Assembly (NCBI GenBank): GCA_025435555.1
Contig: JAIWWG010000001.1
Coordinates: 744,001-808,000, forward strand
DNA: 64,000 nt
Direction: 5' to 3'
Origin: Chytriomyces cf. hyalinus JEL632
Lineage: Eukaryota; Chytridiomycota; Chytridiomycetes; Chytridiales; Chytriomycetaceae
A program made the position numbers and the translations under genes. This document shows positions 42,537-53,388 of this stretch, one piece after another; the first letter of the stretch is position 1, and every line of letters starts with the position of its first letter. The notes beneath the pieces are model-generated. The model had not been told where the DNA came from, made no database searches, and worked only from the letters and a program-made list of their open reading frames with translations.

Positions 42537-45107
42537 ATGCTCTCAAAAAGCCAAAAACCCCAGTCTGCTCCAAAGAAACTCACAGCTGATTCCAATCGCA
42601 GCCGGAAAAGGCCCGCGTGCATCAAAGATTCCGAATCGCCTTCAAGAACACCTTCAAAGAAAAGATTAACCACCCATCGCGCCCCACCTTCCTCTCTACC
42701 ATCCACTTCTGTCGGCGCAAAAGCACCGAGATCGATTGTGGGACACAAAAATATTAATGTGTTGAGGACAGCATTTGGTATCAAGGCGCCGCGTTTTTCG
42801 TCAAATACTGCGCATCATCCGTTGAACACGTCGTGCTCAATACCTCTATCCGATTCGGATTCGGATTCAAATTCGAATTCAAACTCAGATTCGGACACGG
42901 ATGCCGACACGTCCAATGAAAATGATACCAGTGGGGCATTCAAAATCGGTGGTTCAAAAGCACTCACAGCCGAAAACGAGGCGTCTTCAGATTTGGATCG
43001 ACCTTCAACTCCATCTGGACTGCGTGACTCAGATATTGACTCAAGCTCAGATTCGGACTCAGATACGAGCGATTCAGATTCTGAACAAACTGGAAATCAG
43101 CAGTTCCATGGTGTGACGCAGTCAATCATTCAGGCATCATCCCCATTCTTCGTTCCTCACATCAGTACCTCTGATTTTGCGCCAATTGCTCATACGCCGA
43201 ATGGAATTCCCTTCTCAATCGTGAACCAAGCACTGGAAAACTCCAGGCACTTTGAACCGTCTCCCTTCAGAAATACTTTGCCACCATGGGAAGAGAATAG
43301 GGTGTCTGAGTCTCCTTTTGGACTCAATTTGAGCATGACGGACTCGCCGTTTGGTTTGACCGAAATGGGATGGCCGGATCTGATGGAGAGTATGATTGGA
43401 GGGAAGGCGCCATCAGCAATTACCCCTCCTCAGCCAAATATTGCACCTGCCTCTGAACCTGTCCAAGTGCCTTCCACATCGAATTCATCAACAACTCAGA
43501 GATGGGTGCCACTCCGGACGTCACTCTCAAACGCGTCGTTGATACAGGTGGAAGGCAAAGTGCCTTCTCTCGATTCGCCAGACTCGCTAGAATCTTCAAA
43601 ATCCGATCAATCTGCTGCGAAAATGCCCTTTTCTGTTGAACCATCCTCCACCAAGTACTCCTCAACTGCATCCTCCACTCAGTCAAGCCATCAATCTGCT
43701 TTTCGCGCCACTTCAAATACTTCATCTTCAACGAATTCGCCTCATATTTTGTCCCCACGTGCACCTTTGACCCCAACAGACTCAAACTGCAGTACACACA
43801 ACTTAAACTTCAAGGACCCGATTGTCCCACAAACACCCATTTCGCTTTCATTGCAGCGAAATAAGGCTACCCTCTCAAAAACATCCATCGAAGGCACCCA
43901 TGTGGCTCCACGGTTTCGCGTTAACGAGCTTGTCTGGGTTCCATGCCAATTCTTTAACATTTCAAATACCACAAGTAGTTTCATCACGTTCCCAGGCCTC
44001 TCCAACCAAGAACCCCCTGTTCAATTTAATAGTACATATTTCCAACCTGCAACCCTTGAAAACCCTTCAACCATATACCATTGGCCAGCAACCATTGCAC
44101 AGATTGTGTATAATTCTCAACATGACCGACACGCTGTGCCTGACCGTTTGCAAGCTATCCCACTTCGTATTGACATGTCTTGCCCCACCACTGTCCGCAT
44201 CACAAGTGCATTCACATTTCCCGCAACGCCTGAAAATACAAGGTCATCCACCACGAAACTACAACCATTCTGTAGAATGGCAGCAGATAGCCCGTCAAAA
44301 GATATATCTGCGCAATCAAAGGCGCAACCACCATCGATCGAAACGACTTGGACGAACACGCCAAGCTATTCAATCCACCTGCTGTGCTTGCCGACACACT
44401 GTGCGACACTATGTGTACATGAAACCGGGCTACTCCCGGCACATTCTGGCCCGGACCAACTCGTACCCGCCCCGGTTTCCATGATGCTTCGCGGCATCTC
44501 TCTTGCCCAAATGAATTGCGTTGTTGAGCCGTGTTTTGGCAGCTTGGGCGAGTTTACGGTTGTTTCAAAAGAGCGGCGGTTGCGGAGACTGAGTGGGTCG
44601 AGTCTCGAGGAGGAAGGGGAGTGTTGCTATGGAGTGGCCATGTATCTGCGTGCGCTTTGGAGTGCGTTGCAAAGTTGTTTACCAGGTACTAGTCAGCAGG
44701 TCTTGGATGGTGAGGAAGGGGTGGGTGTTATTGTGAGAGGCACTGTCTTGAGGGTGGGGGATGTTGTTGTTGCGGAGGTGGAGGAAGATATTTCAGGAGA
44801 AAATATTGGAAGGAGGAAGAAGAGGATTGTGAAGAAGCTCCTGCGGATAAGTGGCTTCTTGGAACGGGAGCCTGATGCATGTCAAGATGGGGTCAAGATT
44901 GAAAGCGAGGCTGAAACTCATGACGGAAACAAGCAAATTCGTGTTCAAGGAATTGAGTGCGAATATAGTGTGGATGGTGATATTGTAGATACTGTGGCTT
45001 ATTTTGTGGACGACGATGGTCTGCCTTGTGAAGGGCAAGATGAACGGGTTACCTTGCAGGTGGACGTGCAGCGCATTGTAGGAAGGTTGAGGCGGAAGCA
45101 GTTGTGA
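42537..45107 (+). CDS. Large Ser-rich nuclear-type protein, possibly Clr2-like
   Basis: Single long frame of 856 residues. The first 450 residues are disordered: Lys/Arg-rich start with several possible nuclear signals (NRSRKRPACIK, PSKKRL), then two Ser-Asp runs (near 42850-42900 and 43030-43085) and Ser/Thr/Pro-rich sequence. The C-terminal 400 residues are folded: 'APRFRVNELVWVPCQFF', 'IYHWPATIAQIVY', 'QMNCVVEPCFGSLGEFTVV', 'CYGVAMYLRALWSALQSCLP' and 'IVRGTVLRVGDVVVAEVEED'. The 'FRVNELVW...WPA' pairing and later beta-rich region recall the fungal silencing protein Clr2, but this is from memory of motif style and uncertain. If right, it would act in heterochromatin silencing. No intron was needed. 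Start ATG 42537 is the first in frame. Confidence 0.65.
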   Translation: MLSKSQKPQSAPKKLTADSNRSRKRPACIKDSESPSRTPSKKRLTTHRAPPSSLPSTSVGAKAPRSIVGHKNINVLRTAFGIKAPRFSSNTAHHPLNTSCSIPLSDSDSDSNSNSNSDSDTDADTSNENDTSGAFKIGGSKALTAENEASSDLDRPSTPSGLRDSDIDSSSDSDSDTSDSDSEQTGNQQFHGVTQSIIQASSPFFVPHISTSDFAPIAHTPNGIPFSIVNQALENSRHFEPSPFRNTLPPWEENRVSESPFGLNLSMTDSPFGLTEMGWPDLMESMIGGKAPSAITPPQPNIAPASEPVQVPSTSNSSTTQRWVPLRTSLSNASLIQVEGKVPSLDSPDSLESSKSDQSAAKMPFSVEPSSTKYSSTASSTQSSHQSAFRATSNTSSSTNSPHILSPRAPLTPTDSNCSTHNLNFKDPIVPQTPISLSLQRNKATLSKTSIEGTHVAPRFRVNELVWVPCQFFNISNTTSSFITFPGLSNQEPPVQFNSTYFQPATLENPSTIYHWPATIAQIVYNSQHDRHAVPDRLQAIPLRIDMSCPTTVRITSAFTFPATPENTRSSTTKLQPFCRMAADSPSKDISAQSKAQPPSIETTWTNTPSYSIHLLCLPTHCATLCVHETGLLPAHSGPDQLVPAPVSMMLRGISLAQMNCVVEPCFGSLGEFTVVSKERRLRRLSGSSLEEEGECCYGVAMYLRALWSALQSCLPGTSQQVLDGEEGVGVIVRGTVLRVGDVVVAEVEEDISGENIGRRKKRIVKKLLRISGFLEREPDACQDGVKIESEAETHDGNKQIRVQGIECEYSVDGDIVDTVAYFVDDDGLPCEGQDERVTLQVDVQRIVGRLRRKQL
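42845..43090 (+). repeat. Imperfect (GATTCX)n coding repeats
   Basis: Two patches of GATTCG/GATTCA hexamers (about 42848-42905 and 43028-43085) code for Ser-Asp dipeptide runs, typical sites of CK2 phosphorylation. Confidence 0.75.
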
Positions 45108-45344
45108 TCTCGACTTGCCTATCATTTCTTTTTTTTGCAAACGTTGCAGTACCAAATGCAGACCCGAGTATCGCGTGAACCCGATGAATAAAAATGTATA
45201 TTATGGCGTTAAATATGAGCAAAGGATCTGGACAAAAACTTGTGTACATTTTGATGTCTTCTCGCATATATTCACACGTGAATCGAATACACTAGAAAAA
45301 AAAAAAGGCGCGTCATGCCATCAACCCAAATTCTCCAAATGTTT

Positions 45345-46093
45345 TCATTGTGAGTTTGCTTCCTTGGCCAAGTTTCTGAGAACAAGAATGACTGGACGAG
45401 AAAGATGTCAGTGTTATCGCACAGAAAGATAATAAAGGACACTGAAAACATAATGGGTGGAAGATGCACGGTAGCGAGGGTGTGTTACCTGAGTCGCCAC
45501 GCAAAAAAAGTTTACTGATGAAACGATCCTTGTTGACGGGCTTTGCCTTCTTTTTACCCTTTCCGGCTTTAGGAGTTTCGGTCCACATCTGGAGGGAGAA
45601 TTGGGCGTTAGATGCGTTTTCGAAAGAAATCCAGTGCGCAGTCGGGGGGTTTTTTTTTCGCCCAAAATTCACACACCTCTTTGACGTTTTCGAGAACCAT
45701 GTTGCAGTGCCTGTCACTAAGAATCGAGGGTAAAAGATATAAGAAGTTAGTCGAGACGATGCATGCCAGAGGAAGAGAACGAAAAAAAACAGTGTATGCA
45801 GGGCAAAAGCACGAGGGGAAAAAAAACCCCAAGGGTTGAATGACAAAATAAAATACGCACAATGCTTTCACTCTTGCAAGCAGCTTTCTGTTGTTTCGGC
45901 ATGACACAAGAATCTGGGTGTTGTTCTTGACGGATTGCGTCAGGACTGACAATGGGCCGTTGTTGAACTCCTCCTCCTCGAGAGCGCGCAACTCCTCGTC
46001 GCTCATTTCGGCCCTGTATGTGGCAGCATGTTTAGAAAATGAGGCATGGGGAAAGGGGGCGGATGCCGGTACTTACTTTGGCTTAGCACTCAT
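45345..46093 (-). CDS. SMD2: Small nuclear ribonucleoprotein Sm D2
   Basis: Five exons (46093-46077, about 46014-45861, 45716-45677, 45588-45489, 45391-45345) give 118 residues. SmD2 is one of seven Sm-ring proteins of U1, U2, U4 and U5 snRNPs. The joined sequence reads [20 protein letters not shown], then '[20 protein letters not shown]', the Sm1 motif '[20 protein letters not shown]' with the invariant RxKAFDxHCNMVL, and Sm2 '[20 protein letters not shown]'. Four introns in a 118-codon gene include a 40 nt exon 3. The C-terminus after RGDSVILVLRN is LAKEANSQ. Start ATG 46093 was preferred over an internal ATG (about 46006) since it restores the family's N-terminal helix. It is head-to-head with NDUFA13. 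Confidence 0.95.
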
Positions 46094-46183
46094 CGTTGAT
46101 ATTTACTTGGAAAATAAAGGGAGAAGAAATATTTTCAAGTAACTTACCAACCTTTTTGCACGTATTTTTAAAATCCGAGGAAA
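46094..46183. promoter_or_regulatory. Bidirectional promoter of SMD2 and NDUFA13
   Basis: Only 90 bp separate the two divergent start codons. AT-rich, with no clear TATA box. Confidence 0.5.
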
Positions 46184-47046
46184 ATGAGCAGCGCATACAG
46201 TATCGGTGCCCAGGACCGTCCTCCCGCCATGCCGGAGACCATCAAGTTCACGCGCTACTTCCCACGTCGTGGTCCATCTGGAGCAGTCGTCTTTGCGGGA
46301 GCAATGGCTATTATGGGTGTTGGCTGGTACTATGTCGCCCAGAACAACGCAGAGCGACGGTTCGGACTCTTTTCTCTTCGAATCGCCAGATTGCCGCTCT
46401 GACTATCCGTTGCTGATCATGTCGTCACTCATCAACAGGGAACTGCGTCGTGAAAAAGCCTGGAACCGAATCTCTCTTGTGCCCCTGTTGCAGGCAGAGA
46501 CGGACAGAGACTTGGTAACTTGACAGATCCTTTTTCTTGATTCTCCTCTCCCTGTTCTATCATACGTTTTTTGTTATTTACCTCCTGATATTTTCTTATT
46601 TCTGATTTTTTATCCCTTCTCTTTTTTAAATGACAGGTCCGTCGTTTGCACTCGAACGCCGCAAGCGAATCGAAAATTATGGGCGGAAGCAACGACGTGA
46701 AGGAATGGAGTGCCGTGGATTTGAAAACACCCGTCAAAGGAATTGGCAGATATGGTGTCTTTGACGAAACCAGGCAACAAGCCACACCAGTGTACTACAC
46801 GGAGAGATACGTGCAACCCACATACCTGTTTGTGGCACCAGATGCCGAGCAAGTTATTCCAGCGCAGTGGTGGAGAGGATCCAAATTCTTCACGCTCAAC
46901 CCACCATACCACAACAGGTGCGTTTTCTTGTTAACTCTTTTTGTTGGCTTTTTTTCAAACCTGACACTGTTTGGGTCCCCTTTTTTTCGTGCTGGTGCTG
47001 TAGAGCGGACTGGAAGGGAAAGAAGGACCCTATCAACGAAGAATGA
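46184..47046 (+). CDS. NDUFA13: Complex I subunit NDUFA13 (GRIM-19 homologue)
   Basis: Four exons (46184-46359, 46439-46514, 46637-46917, 47004-47046) give about 191 residues. It is an accessory subunit of mitochondrial NADH:ubiquinone oxidoreductase with one membrane helix. The family signature is clear: 'RPPAMPETIKFTRYFPRRGP' start, a transmembrane helix (residues 35-53, 'VVFAGAMAIMGVGWYYVAQN'), 'NAERRELRREKAWNRISLVP', and 'LLQAETDRDLVRRL'. The tail ('DLKTPVKGIGRYGVFDETR' and 'FTLNPPYHNRADWKGK') is longer than the 144-residue human protein, matching other fungal forms. All junctions are GT-AG and in phase (2, 0, 2). It shares a promoter with SMD2. Confidence 0.93.
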
Positions 47047-47637
47047 GAATGTTGCGTCTCGTGCTTATGTTGTTCCCTTCATTGCCGCTTTTTTTGAAGC
47101 AAATAAACGATCGAACTGTCAGAAGAAAAAATGGAGCATATTAACGAGCTGAATGTGGCACCAACCGCACGCCGTTGTGGCCCCGTGGCCAGGCATCTGT
47201 GCAGGTAGCGATGCAACTCTTGCATTGTGGAGATAATAAAAAGAACAGCAATGCGTTCCGCAGAGACCCTCAGTTTCTTTGTTAGAGTCTCAAGCGTCAG
47301 CCAGCATCAGCATGGCGCGAAGAGAATGGCTCAAGAGTGTTTGAAATCCATTTTCAGTGTTGAATGCTTTGCTTGCATGATTGATGGCCTGACGTTCCAG
47401 ATCGCGATCGTTATCGCTTGTTATTATCCCGTCTTGCCGTGTCTTTTAAGCGACTACCCACGACCTTCTTTCCTTGCACACACACACACACACACACAGA
47501 TCGACTCACTCGCAGCAAACGTGAGTCATGTGGAGTCACCCCGCATTAATCAAGAAAGAGTCGAATCCCATAAATTTAAAATATTTAAAAAAAGTATTTA
47601 TTTGGACCCGCTCAATCCCTTCACACCAAAATACAAA
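47047..47637. other. Intergenic with CA microsatellite
   Basis: Nothing coding was recognised. A (CA)10-like run lies near 47478-47499 and the last 60 bp are AT-rich before the next start, with TTTAAAATATTTAAAA at about 47575 as a possible TATA region. Confidence 0.5.
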
Positions 47638-49745
47638 ATGCTCTTGGAAACAGTCACAGCGCTTGCAACAGTCGCCATCGCTGTACAGGCTGCACCTGGC
47701 ACCTGGTCCACCCTAGGTACGTCTTGTCCATTGCTTACACCCAGAGACCATCTATCCATGCAACTACTGACAACAACAACGCTTGTAACCCAGCTGGAAG
47801 CACCGGGTCACTCTGCATCCACTCCATTCTTCTGCCAGACAACCAGCTCATGTGCATTGAAAGACCCCACACAAAGCCAGTTGAGTCCCCCCTTCCACAA
47901 CAAACACGCTACTCTATCTAACACAAAAACTGTTCAGTACCCCTGGCTCAACCCAAACACGAAAGGCACCACTGCAACCATTGTGCAACTCGACACACAA
48001 AAGGGCGAAATCTCATTCCAACCAGCTCCAGTCAAATACAACGCTTTCTGTGCCGGACATTCCCAAGGCGCTGACGGCATCATTCACGTGATTGGAGGAG
48101 ACCACTCTGCTTCAACCACGCTTATGGACGCATCTAGTAACTGGCCAATGCAGAATAAGACGGACGCTGGAACGTTTTTGTACGATGGTATCGCCAAGAT
48201 TCGTACGTTTGACCCCAAAACCAAGACATGGGACGAAAGCAAGGACATGACAACGGGTAGATGGTACCCTACCGTTGTGACTATGGGTGAAGGATCCGTG
48301 TTTATTGCATCTGGGTCTTTAAAGAACTTGGATTTCAATGATTTGACTGCTACCAACAACCCGACGTACGAGTTTTTCCCGCAACGGTACCAGCCAGCAA
48401 TCCGAAGTCAGATTCTTGATTGGGCATATCCACACAACCTGTATCCGATCGCGTACCAGTTACCCCAGGGCAAAATTTTCATGATGGTTTCGAATCGAAC
48501 CATGCTTATCGATGCTTCAAAGGACCCTGGTCCAACTGGACAAGAAAACAATTATGAAGAGGTTGCTTCAGTCCCTGCTATGGATCACCAGCCTTGGATC
48601 TACCCGTGAGTGGTTTTTCCCTGATCCTGCAAAAGTATTTTGATCTAACCCAATCTTTCTTTTGGAATAGTAACACACCCACCTCCTTCCTCCTTCCACT
48701 CAAAGAAAGCGAAAACTGGAAAGTAACAGTCGTTCTTTGCGGAGGAGTTTTGATCAGCGCCAAGGATGCTTCATCGGATTGCATCTCCCTCACCCCCGAA
48801 ATTCCCGGCGCAAAATGGACCCCTCTGCCCAACATGCCCAACGCTCGCCTCATGCCTGACGCCGCAGTTCTCCCCGACGGAACAATCCTCCTCACGAATG
48901 GCGCCGGATGGGGTCAAGCCGGTGGAAACGCAGGTGACTGCCAGTTTGCATCTGCCCCCGTCTTCCCAACGGATCTGTACAACCCATCCACAAACTCATG
49001 GACCACCGTGGGAACCAGTACAATTCCACGTCTGTACCATAGCGGTGTTGTGCTGCTGCAAGATGGATCTGTTATTACAACGGGATCTGAAATGCAAAAT
49101 TATTTGGACTTTTGGGGTACCCCGAACGCTAAAGGTGTTGGCACTGAGATGGTCAATGTCACGCGTGGTGTGAAGCAACAGTGTTGGCCGTCCGTGTCAG
49201 ATGACCTGCCATTGGGTGCTGGATGCACGGATCCATATGAATACCGCATTGAACACTTTAAACCAGCATACTTGAGCGGTACGCGCCCTGCCATTGTTGC
49301 TGCTGGATTGGACGGTTCCAAATGGACTTATGGAAGCACAGTTGGAGTGCAGCTTTCAGCATCTGCCGCCGCAATTGCAAGTGTTTCTCTGGCACGTTAC
49401 ACCACCACAACACACAGTACAAACACGGATCAACGTCTGATTGTTCCATCCGTGCTGTTTGCAAACTCAACATATGTTGTGTTCAAGATCCCACCCAATG
49501 GAAACATTGCACCACCAGGAAACTACCACTTGTTTGCGCTTTCCAAAGATGGAACTCCATCCGTTGCTGTTAGAGTGCTTCTTGGAGATGGAGCTGTCAC
49601 TGCAGTAGCTGTTCCAACGAGCGGCTCAACTGTTCCAGTTGCGACCACCACGGGACCCACTAAATCAGGCGCTGCAGCCGTTGGTTTGAGTGTCGGAGTT
49701 GTTTTTGCAGGACTGATTGGGTTAACTGCCGCGTTGTCTATTTAG
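47638..49745 (+). CDS. Glyoxal-oxidase-like copper-radical oxidase, GPI-type
   Basis: Four exons (47638-47716, 47794-47879, 47938-48605, 48671-49745) give about 635 residues. Copper-radical oxidases oxidise simple aldehydes or alcohols outside the cell and release H2O2. A signal peptide (residues 1-19) precedes a beta-propeller and the C-terminal DUF1929 domain. Candidate active-site residues by comparison with glyoxal oxidase: Cys in 'NAFCAGHS' (about 93), Tyr in 'GRWYPTVV' (the Cys-Tyr partner), Tyr-His in 'RLYHSGVV', and His in 'PPGNYHLFAL'. All five parts of the radical-copper site thus appear present. The end (Ser/Thr-rich, then VGLSVGVVFAGLIGLTAALSI) fits a GPI anchor signal. Intron 2 has a CTAAC branch. 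It would supply peroxide for wall or substrate oxidation; its exact substrate is unknown. Confidence 0.9.
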
Positions 49746-50388
49746 ATACATTGTTTTTCAAACCTTTTCTTTGATTCTTCATCTTCTTCATTCTTCATTT
49801 CATTCTCCTTGTTTAGTAAAACTGGTCTCTTAGGATTTTTGTATGCGTGTGTTGCGTGTCTTGTGCCATGTTGAATCTGGTGTTCAGAGTGGATGAGATT
49901 ATAAGCAATTTGCAGACTGTTTAAATTGGCAAAAACAGTCACATTTGGTCGATGGTCATGCAATATCGACATAGCAGTACAGAGGTAAGGGAGGGAGCAG
50001 CATGCTAGTAAGCAGGCAGAAGGTGGCTCTGGGTAGCTGAACGCGCGTGGTGTTGTTGTTGTTGTTGTTGTTGGGACAGGTAAGGTCCAGCCAGTCAGCG
50101 CCAAAGGAGGCTGGCTGGCTGGCTGGTCAGACAGGAAATCACGCGTACGTTCATGCCAAACCTCATTCGCAGTGTCTTCTTTCAAAAGATGGTCGCGTCT
50201 GGATCGTGTCTGACTCTGAGAGTGTGTTCCCCGTTTGAATCTGAGATTAAACTATTTCAATGATTATTAGGGTTAATCAACAAACCCTTATTGCTCCCAA
50301 TTTGGGCCCTTCCACTCACCCAATAAAAAACAAGCAACAAACCAACCAACCAACCAACCTGCACAAACACACACACACACACACACAC
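49746..50388. other. Intergenic with short tandem repeats
   Basis: Holds (GTT)8 near 50050-50073, (GGCT)4-5 near 50110-50127, (CCAA)5 near 50342-50358 and (CA)12 at about 50366-50389, the last running into the next start codon. A 147-codon minus-strand frame over this area is compositionally biased by the repeats and not supported. Confidence 0.6.
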
Positions 50389-50985
50389 ATGTACTCTCCT
50401 GCTCCAGCTCGTCGCGATGTCGCCACCGACAAGGTCATTGCCCTCGTCGCAACCCTCCCAGACTGTCTCAAGACTGCCATCAACACTTACGTGAACGGTG
50501 CATTGTCCGAAGCCGTTGTCAGATCCCTCTGCGCTTCTTTCGCTGACGGTTCCCTCATTGCTGCCGTTACCCCCTCCCTGGGCTCATGCCCAGCTGCTGA
50601 CCTTGCTGCCAGTCTCCCAGCACTTGAGAGCTTGAAGACTGACTGTGACGCCGTCATTGCTGCTATCCCAGTCGCCTCTTCGCAAGAGCCAACAACCGCC
50701 GATGCGTCCGCCAGCGAGTCTTCTGCTTCTGCCGAGTCAACTAGCACTGACGAAGTCTCAGTCGAGTCCACGGAAAGCGGTGCCGAAGCCCCAACCAGCG
50801 CAGCTGCTTCTTCCAAAGCTGCAGTTACTTCTGTCTCTTCTGCCAAGGCCTCTGCCACCGCCAAGGCTACTGCTGCAGCCACTGCCACGGTCGCTGCTAC
50901 CGCCAGCACCACTTCCAAGTCGTCTGCTGGACAAGTCGCCATGTCCGTGTTTGGCGCTGCTGCCGCCGCCCTTTTCATGCTCTGA
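50389..50985 (+). CDS. Ser/Ala-rich surface-type protein, 5' end uncertain
   Basis: From the ATG at 50389 there are 198 residues. The N-terminal 85 residues form a four-Cys domain (LPDCLK, SLCAS, GSCPA, TDCDA) with alternating helices, next a 90-residue Ser/Ala/Thr/Glu-rich stalk, and a hydrophobic end (GQVAMSVFGAAAAALFML) like a GPI signal. Such proteins always carry a signal peptide, but MYSPAPARRD has none. A CTCCAG acceptor at 50402-50407 followed by a dibasic RR suggests that the true first exon with the signal peptide lies upstream and was not found. The 4-Cys pattern differs from CFEM. Function unknown; probably wall or plasma membrane. Confidence 0.6.
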   Translation: MYSPAPARRDVATDKVIALVATLPDCLKTAINTYVNGALSEAVVRSLCASFADGSLIAAVTPSLGSCPAADLAASLPALESLKTDCDAVIAAIPVASSQEPTTADASASESSASAESTSTDEVSVESTESGAEAPTSAAASSKAAVTSVSSAKASATAKATAAATATVAATASTTSKSSAGQVAMSVFGAAAAALFML

Positions 50986-51452
50986 TGGGACCCACGTGTA
51001 GAGTAGAGAGTGAAGCAAATAAAGAGTTTACCACATTAATTGATTGAATAATTAAATCAATTGTTTGGATCTTGTCTGATTTGCCGCAGTCCCCCGCTTA
51101 ATACGGCTTAATATATGCGGTTTCAATGTGGCTTTAAATGTGGCGTAATGGGATAGATGGATAAATTTATGCTGACTGAGTCTCAGCCAACGAGTCTTGT
51201 TTTTGTTTTGTTTGTCTCAGTTGAAGGAAACAGGTCATCTTTCTTGCTGGGACGAAACGGTACATACCTACGATTCAAGTGTGTCAGTGTATAAGCAGGT
51301 CGCATAAACAGAGAATTCATAAAGGCACGGGCAATCAGTAAGAAGGAACGCGCCCAAGCGCAAGGACCCATCTGCATTGACCGGATAAATTCAACTGTTC
51401 CTCAATTTTTCCGCCTTTGAATTTGAGGGGTCTCCAGCAAAACAGGCATCCA
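50986..51452. other. Intergenic, no gene recognised
   Basis: AATAAAG at 51018 is a probable polyadenylation signal. Repeated TTAATA-type steps near 51100-51130. No coding region supported. Confidence 0.45.
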
Positions 51453-53388
51453 ATGGACGAAGCTGCAAAACTGGAACGGATCAACAGCGCCGCTACAATC
51501 ACCAACGACTCGGACGGGCTGTCCAATGGGAAACTACACGACAGAACTCAAACGGATTTGGACTCCGACTCCGATTTCCACACCGAACCACCCACCCACT
51601 CCTCATCCATGATCACCGAACCGCACGCAGACAGTGCCGAATCCGGACGCAGCGAAGGAGGAGAACATGCGAGGAAACCGCTTTCCTCCGTTTCTCAAAT
51701 TGTCGTTCATGCCGCCAAAGGCGCCTGCTCATCCTATGTTCTTGCGTTCGGACTTCGAGGCGGGGTATCATTCCTACTCTCTCTGACCAAAGTCGTCAAA
51801 GGAAAAGCGAAACTGCGAGACTCGCTCCGGTTTCTCTTTGCAGACTATGTGTTTCGCTTCTCAAATATGGTTGGATCCTTCTCCTTCATTTGGAAACTGG
51901 TTTCGAATTATCTGCGATTCCGTGAGTCGTCAAAGAAGAAGGTTTCCCCGCCCGTGTCAAAACGGAGTAGTTTGATGATTGCGCGACGAAATGCGTTCAT
52001 TGCTGGATCTTTGGCTGGGACATCCGTGCTGTTTGAGACGTATGAAAACCGACTTGCTGTCATGCAGCAGTTTGGTGTGCGTGCACTTCAGGTATGTGTG
52101 TGTGTTGCTATTTCGGAGTCTTGGGAAAACCTTGTCCTTAAACCACCAGCTCAAATCAAATGCAAAACACAGGCTTCGTACAATGGCCTAAAAGCTCGTA
52201 ATCTATTTTCTTTTGCGCATGGAGACACGCTTCTCTTCTCAATTGCATGCGGGAGCATCATGTACGCATACGTAATGGCGCCAGACACAATTCCCAAAGA
52301 ATACAACAACTGGATGGTTCAAACAGGTTTGTTCGAATGAGCCAATCAAAAAAAAAAACAAATTTAAAAAAAAAAAAAAAAAAAAAGGAGCAACCAGTTT
52401 TTTAACCTTTCTGAAAATTCCCACTCCCTTTATTTTCAAGCACGTGTAAGCCGAGAATCTCTTGCAATCAGTCGACAAAACAACCGCCGCATCGAAAACC
52501 CATCAAAATTCCAACCCATCGACTTTGACACCATCTACGACTGCATCAACCGACACGGTGGAACCAACGCAGTCGTCGCCCTTCAGCAAGCTGCCACAGC
52601 CTACAACGCCCGAATCCGTCCCGACGGCACACTCCCAATCGTTCCTTGCTCCGTCATCCATCCAACCGATTGTAACTGCGTATCCTACAACACTGCACTC
52701 GCTTTCAAAATCATGAGCGGAATTGCACCCGTCTATGCAACACTCAATTTTGTACCCATGGTTTTGTTGAAAACTCGTGCATTGATGGCCAACCCAATTA
52801 GTCTTCCTTTGAAAGGGATACGTAGCACGATTGTGTCGAGCGCGTTTTTGACGGCGTATGTGGGGATCTATATGGCCGGCATTTGTGGGGTTCGGAATCT
52901 TGTGAAGTACGAATGGATGCATCAGGATCACAAAATCATGTATTACATTTTGGGATGTGTTGCAAGTGGAACGTCCATTTTGATGGAAAAGAAGCCGAGA
53001 AGGGCCGAATTGGCAATGTGAGTTTTTTTTATTTTATTTTATTTTTGATTTGAGTTTTTTCCCTGTTCAAGTTACTGACTGTTATTGTCATTTGTACAAA
53101 CACATATTAGGTATGTGCTACCAAAAGGGTTACAGTCGCTATTTCTTGTAATGCAAAGACGCCGATGGATTTATCACGTTCCTGGCTCTGAAACAGCTCT
53201 TTCATGTTTATCGTTTGGTGTTCTGATGGTGAGTTCTCTGCCTCGTGTTGTTTCTTTGCTCCTTTCAAAAAACATACTGGGCTCCGATGTTTCTAACATT
53301 TGGCCTCCAGACGTTTTACCAACTCGAACCACAAGCTCTGAGTCCGTTGCTGGTTCGGATTTTGGATAAAGTCATTGGGAAATATTAG
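51453..53388 (+). CDS. TMEM135 family membrane protein
   Basis: Five exons (51453-52091, 52173-52326, 52441-53017, 53111-53228, 53311-53388) give about 521 residues. TMEM135 (peroxisomal membrane protein 52) in animals works in peroxisome/lipid-droplet and mitochondrial dynamics. Features of the family are the 'AAKGACSSYVLAFGLRGGVSF' N-terminal helix, 'GSLAGTSVLFETYENRLAVM', 'CGSIMYAYVMAPDTIPKEYN', the conserved C-terminal 'PCSVIHPTDCNCV' cysteines, and 'GCVASGTSILMEKKPRRAEL'. Several hydrophobic segments lie between. The first 75 residues are hydrophilic and acidic, as is usual. Start ATG 51453 is preferred to an in-frame TTG upstream. The second intron contains a 20-base A run. Codons are split consistently at all four introns. 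Confidence 0.88.

Noticed and set aside
49742-50185. 147-codon minus-strand frame after the glyoxal oxidase gene
   Set aside because: It is driven by GTT and GGCT microsatellites and has no domain or credible start.
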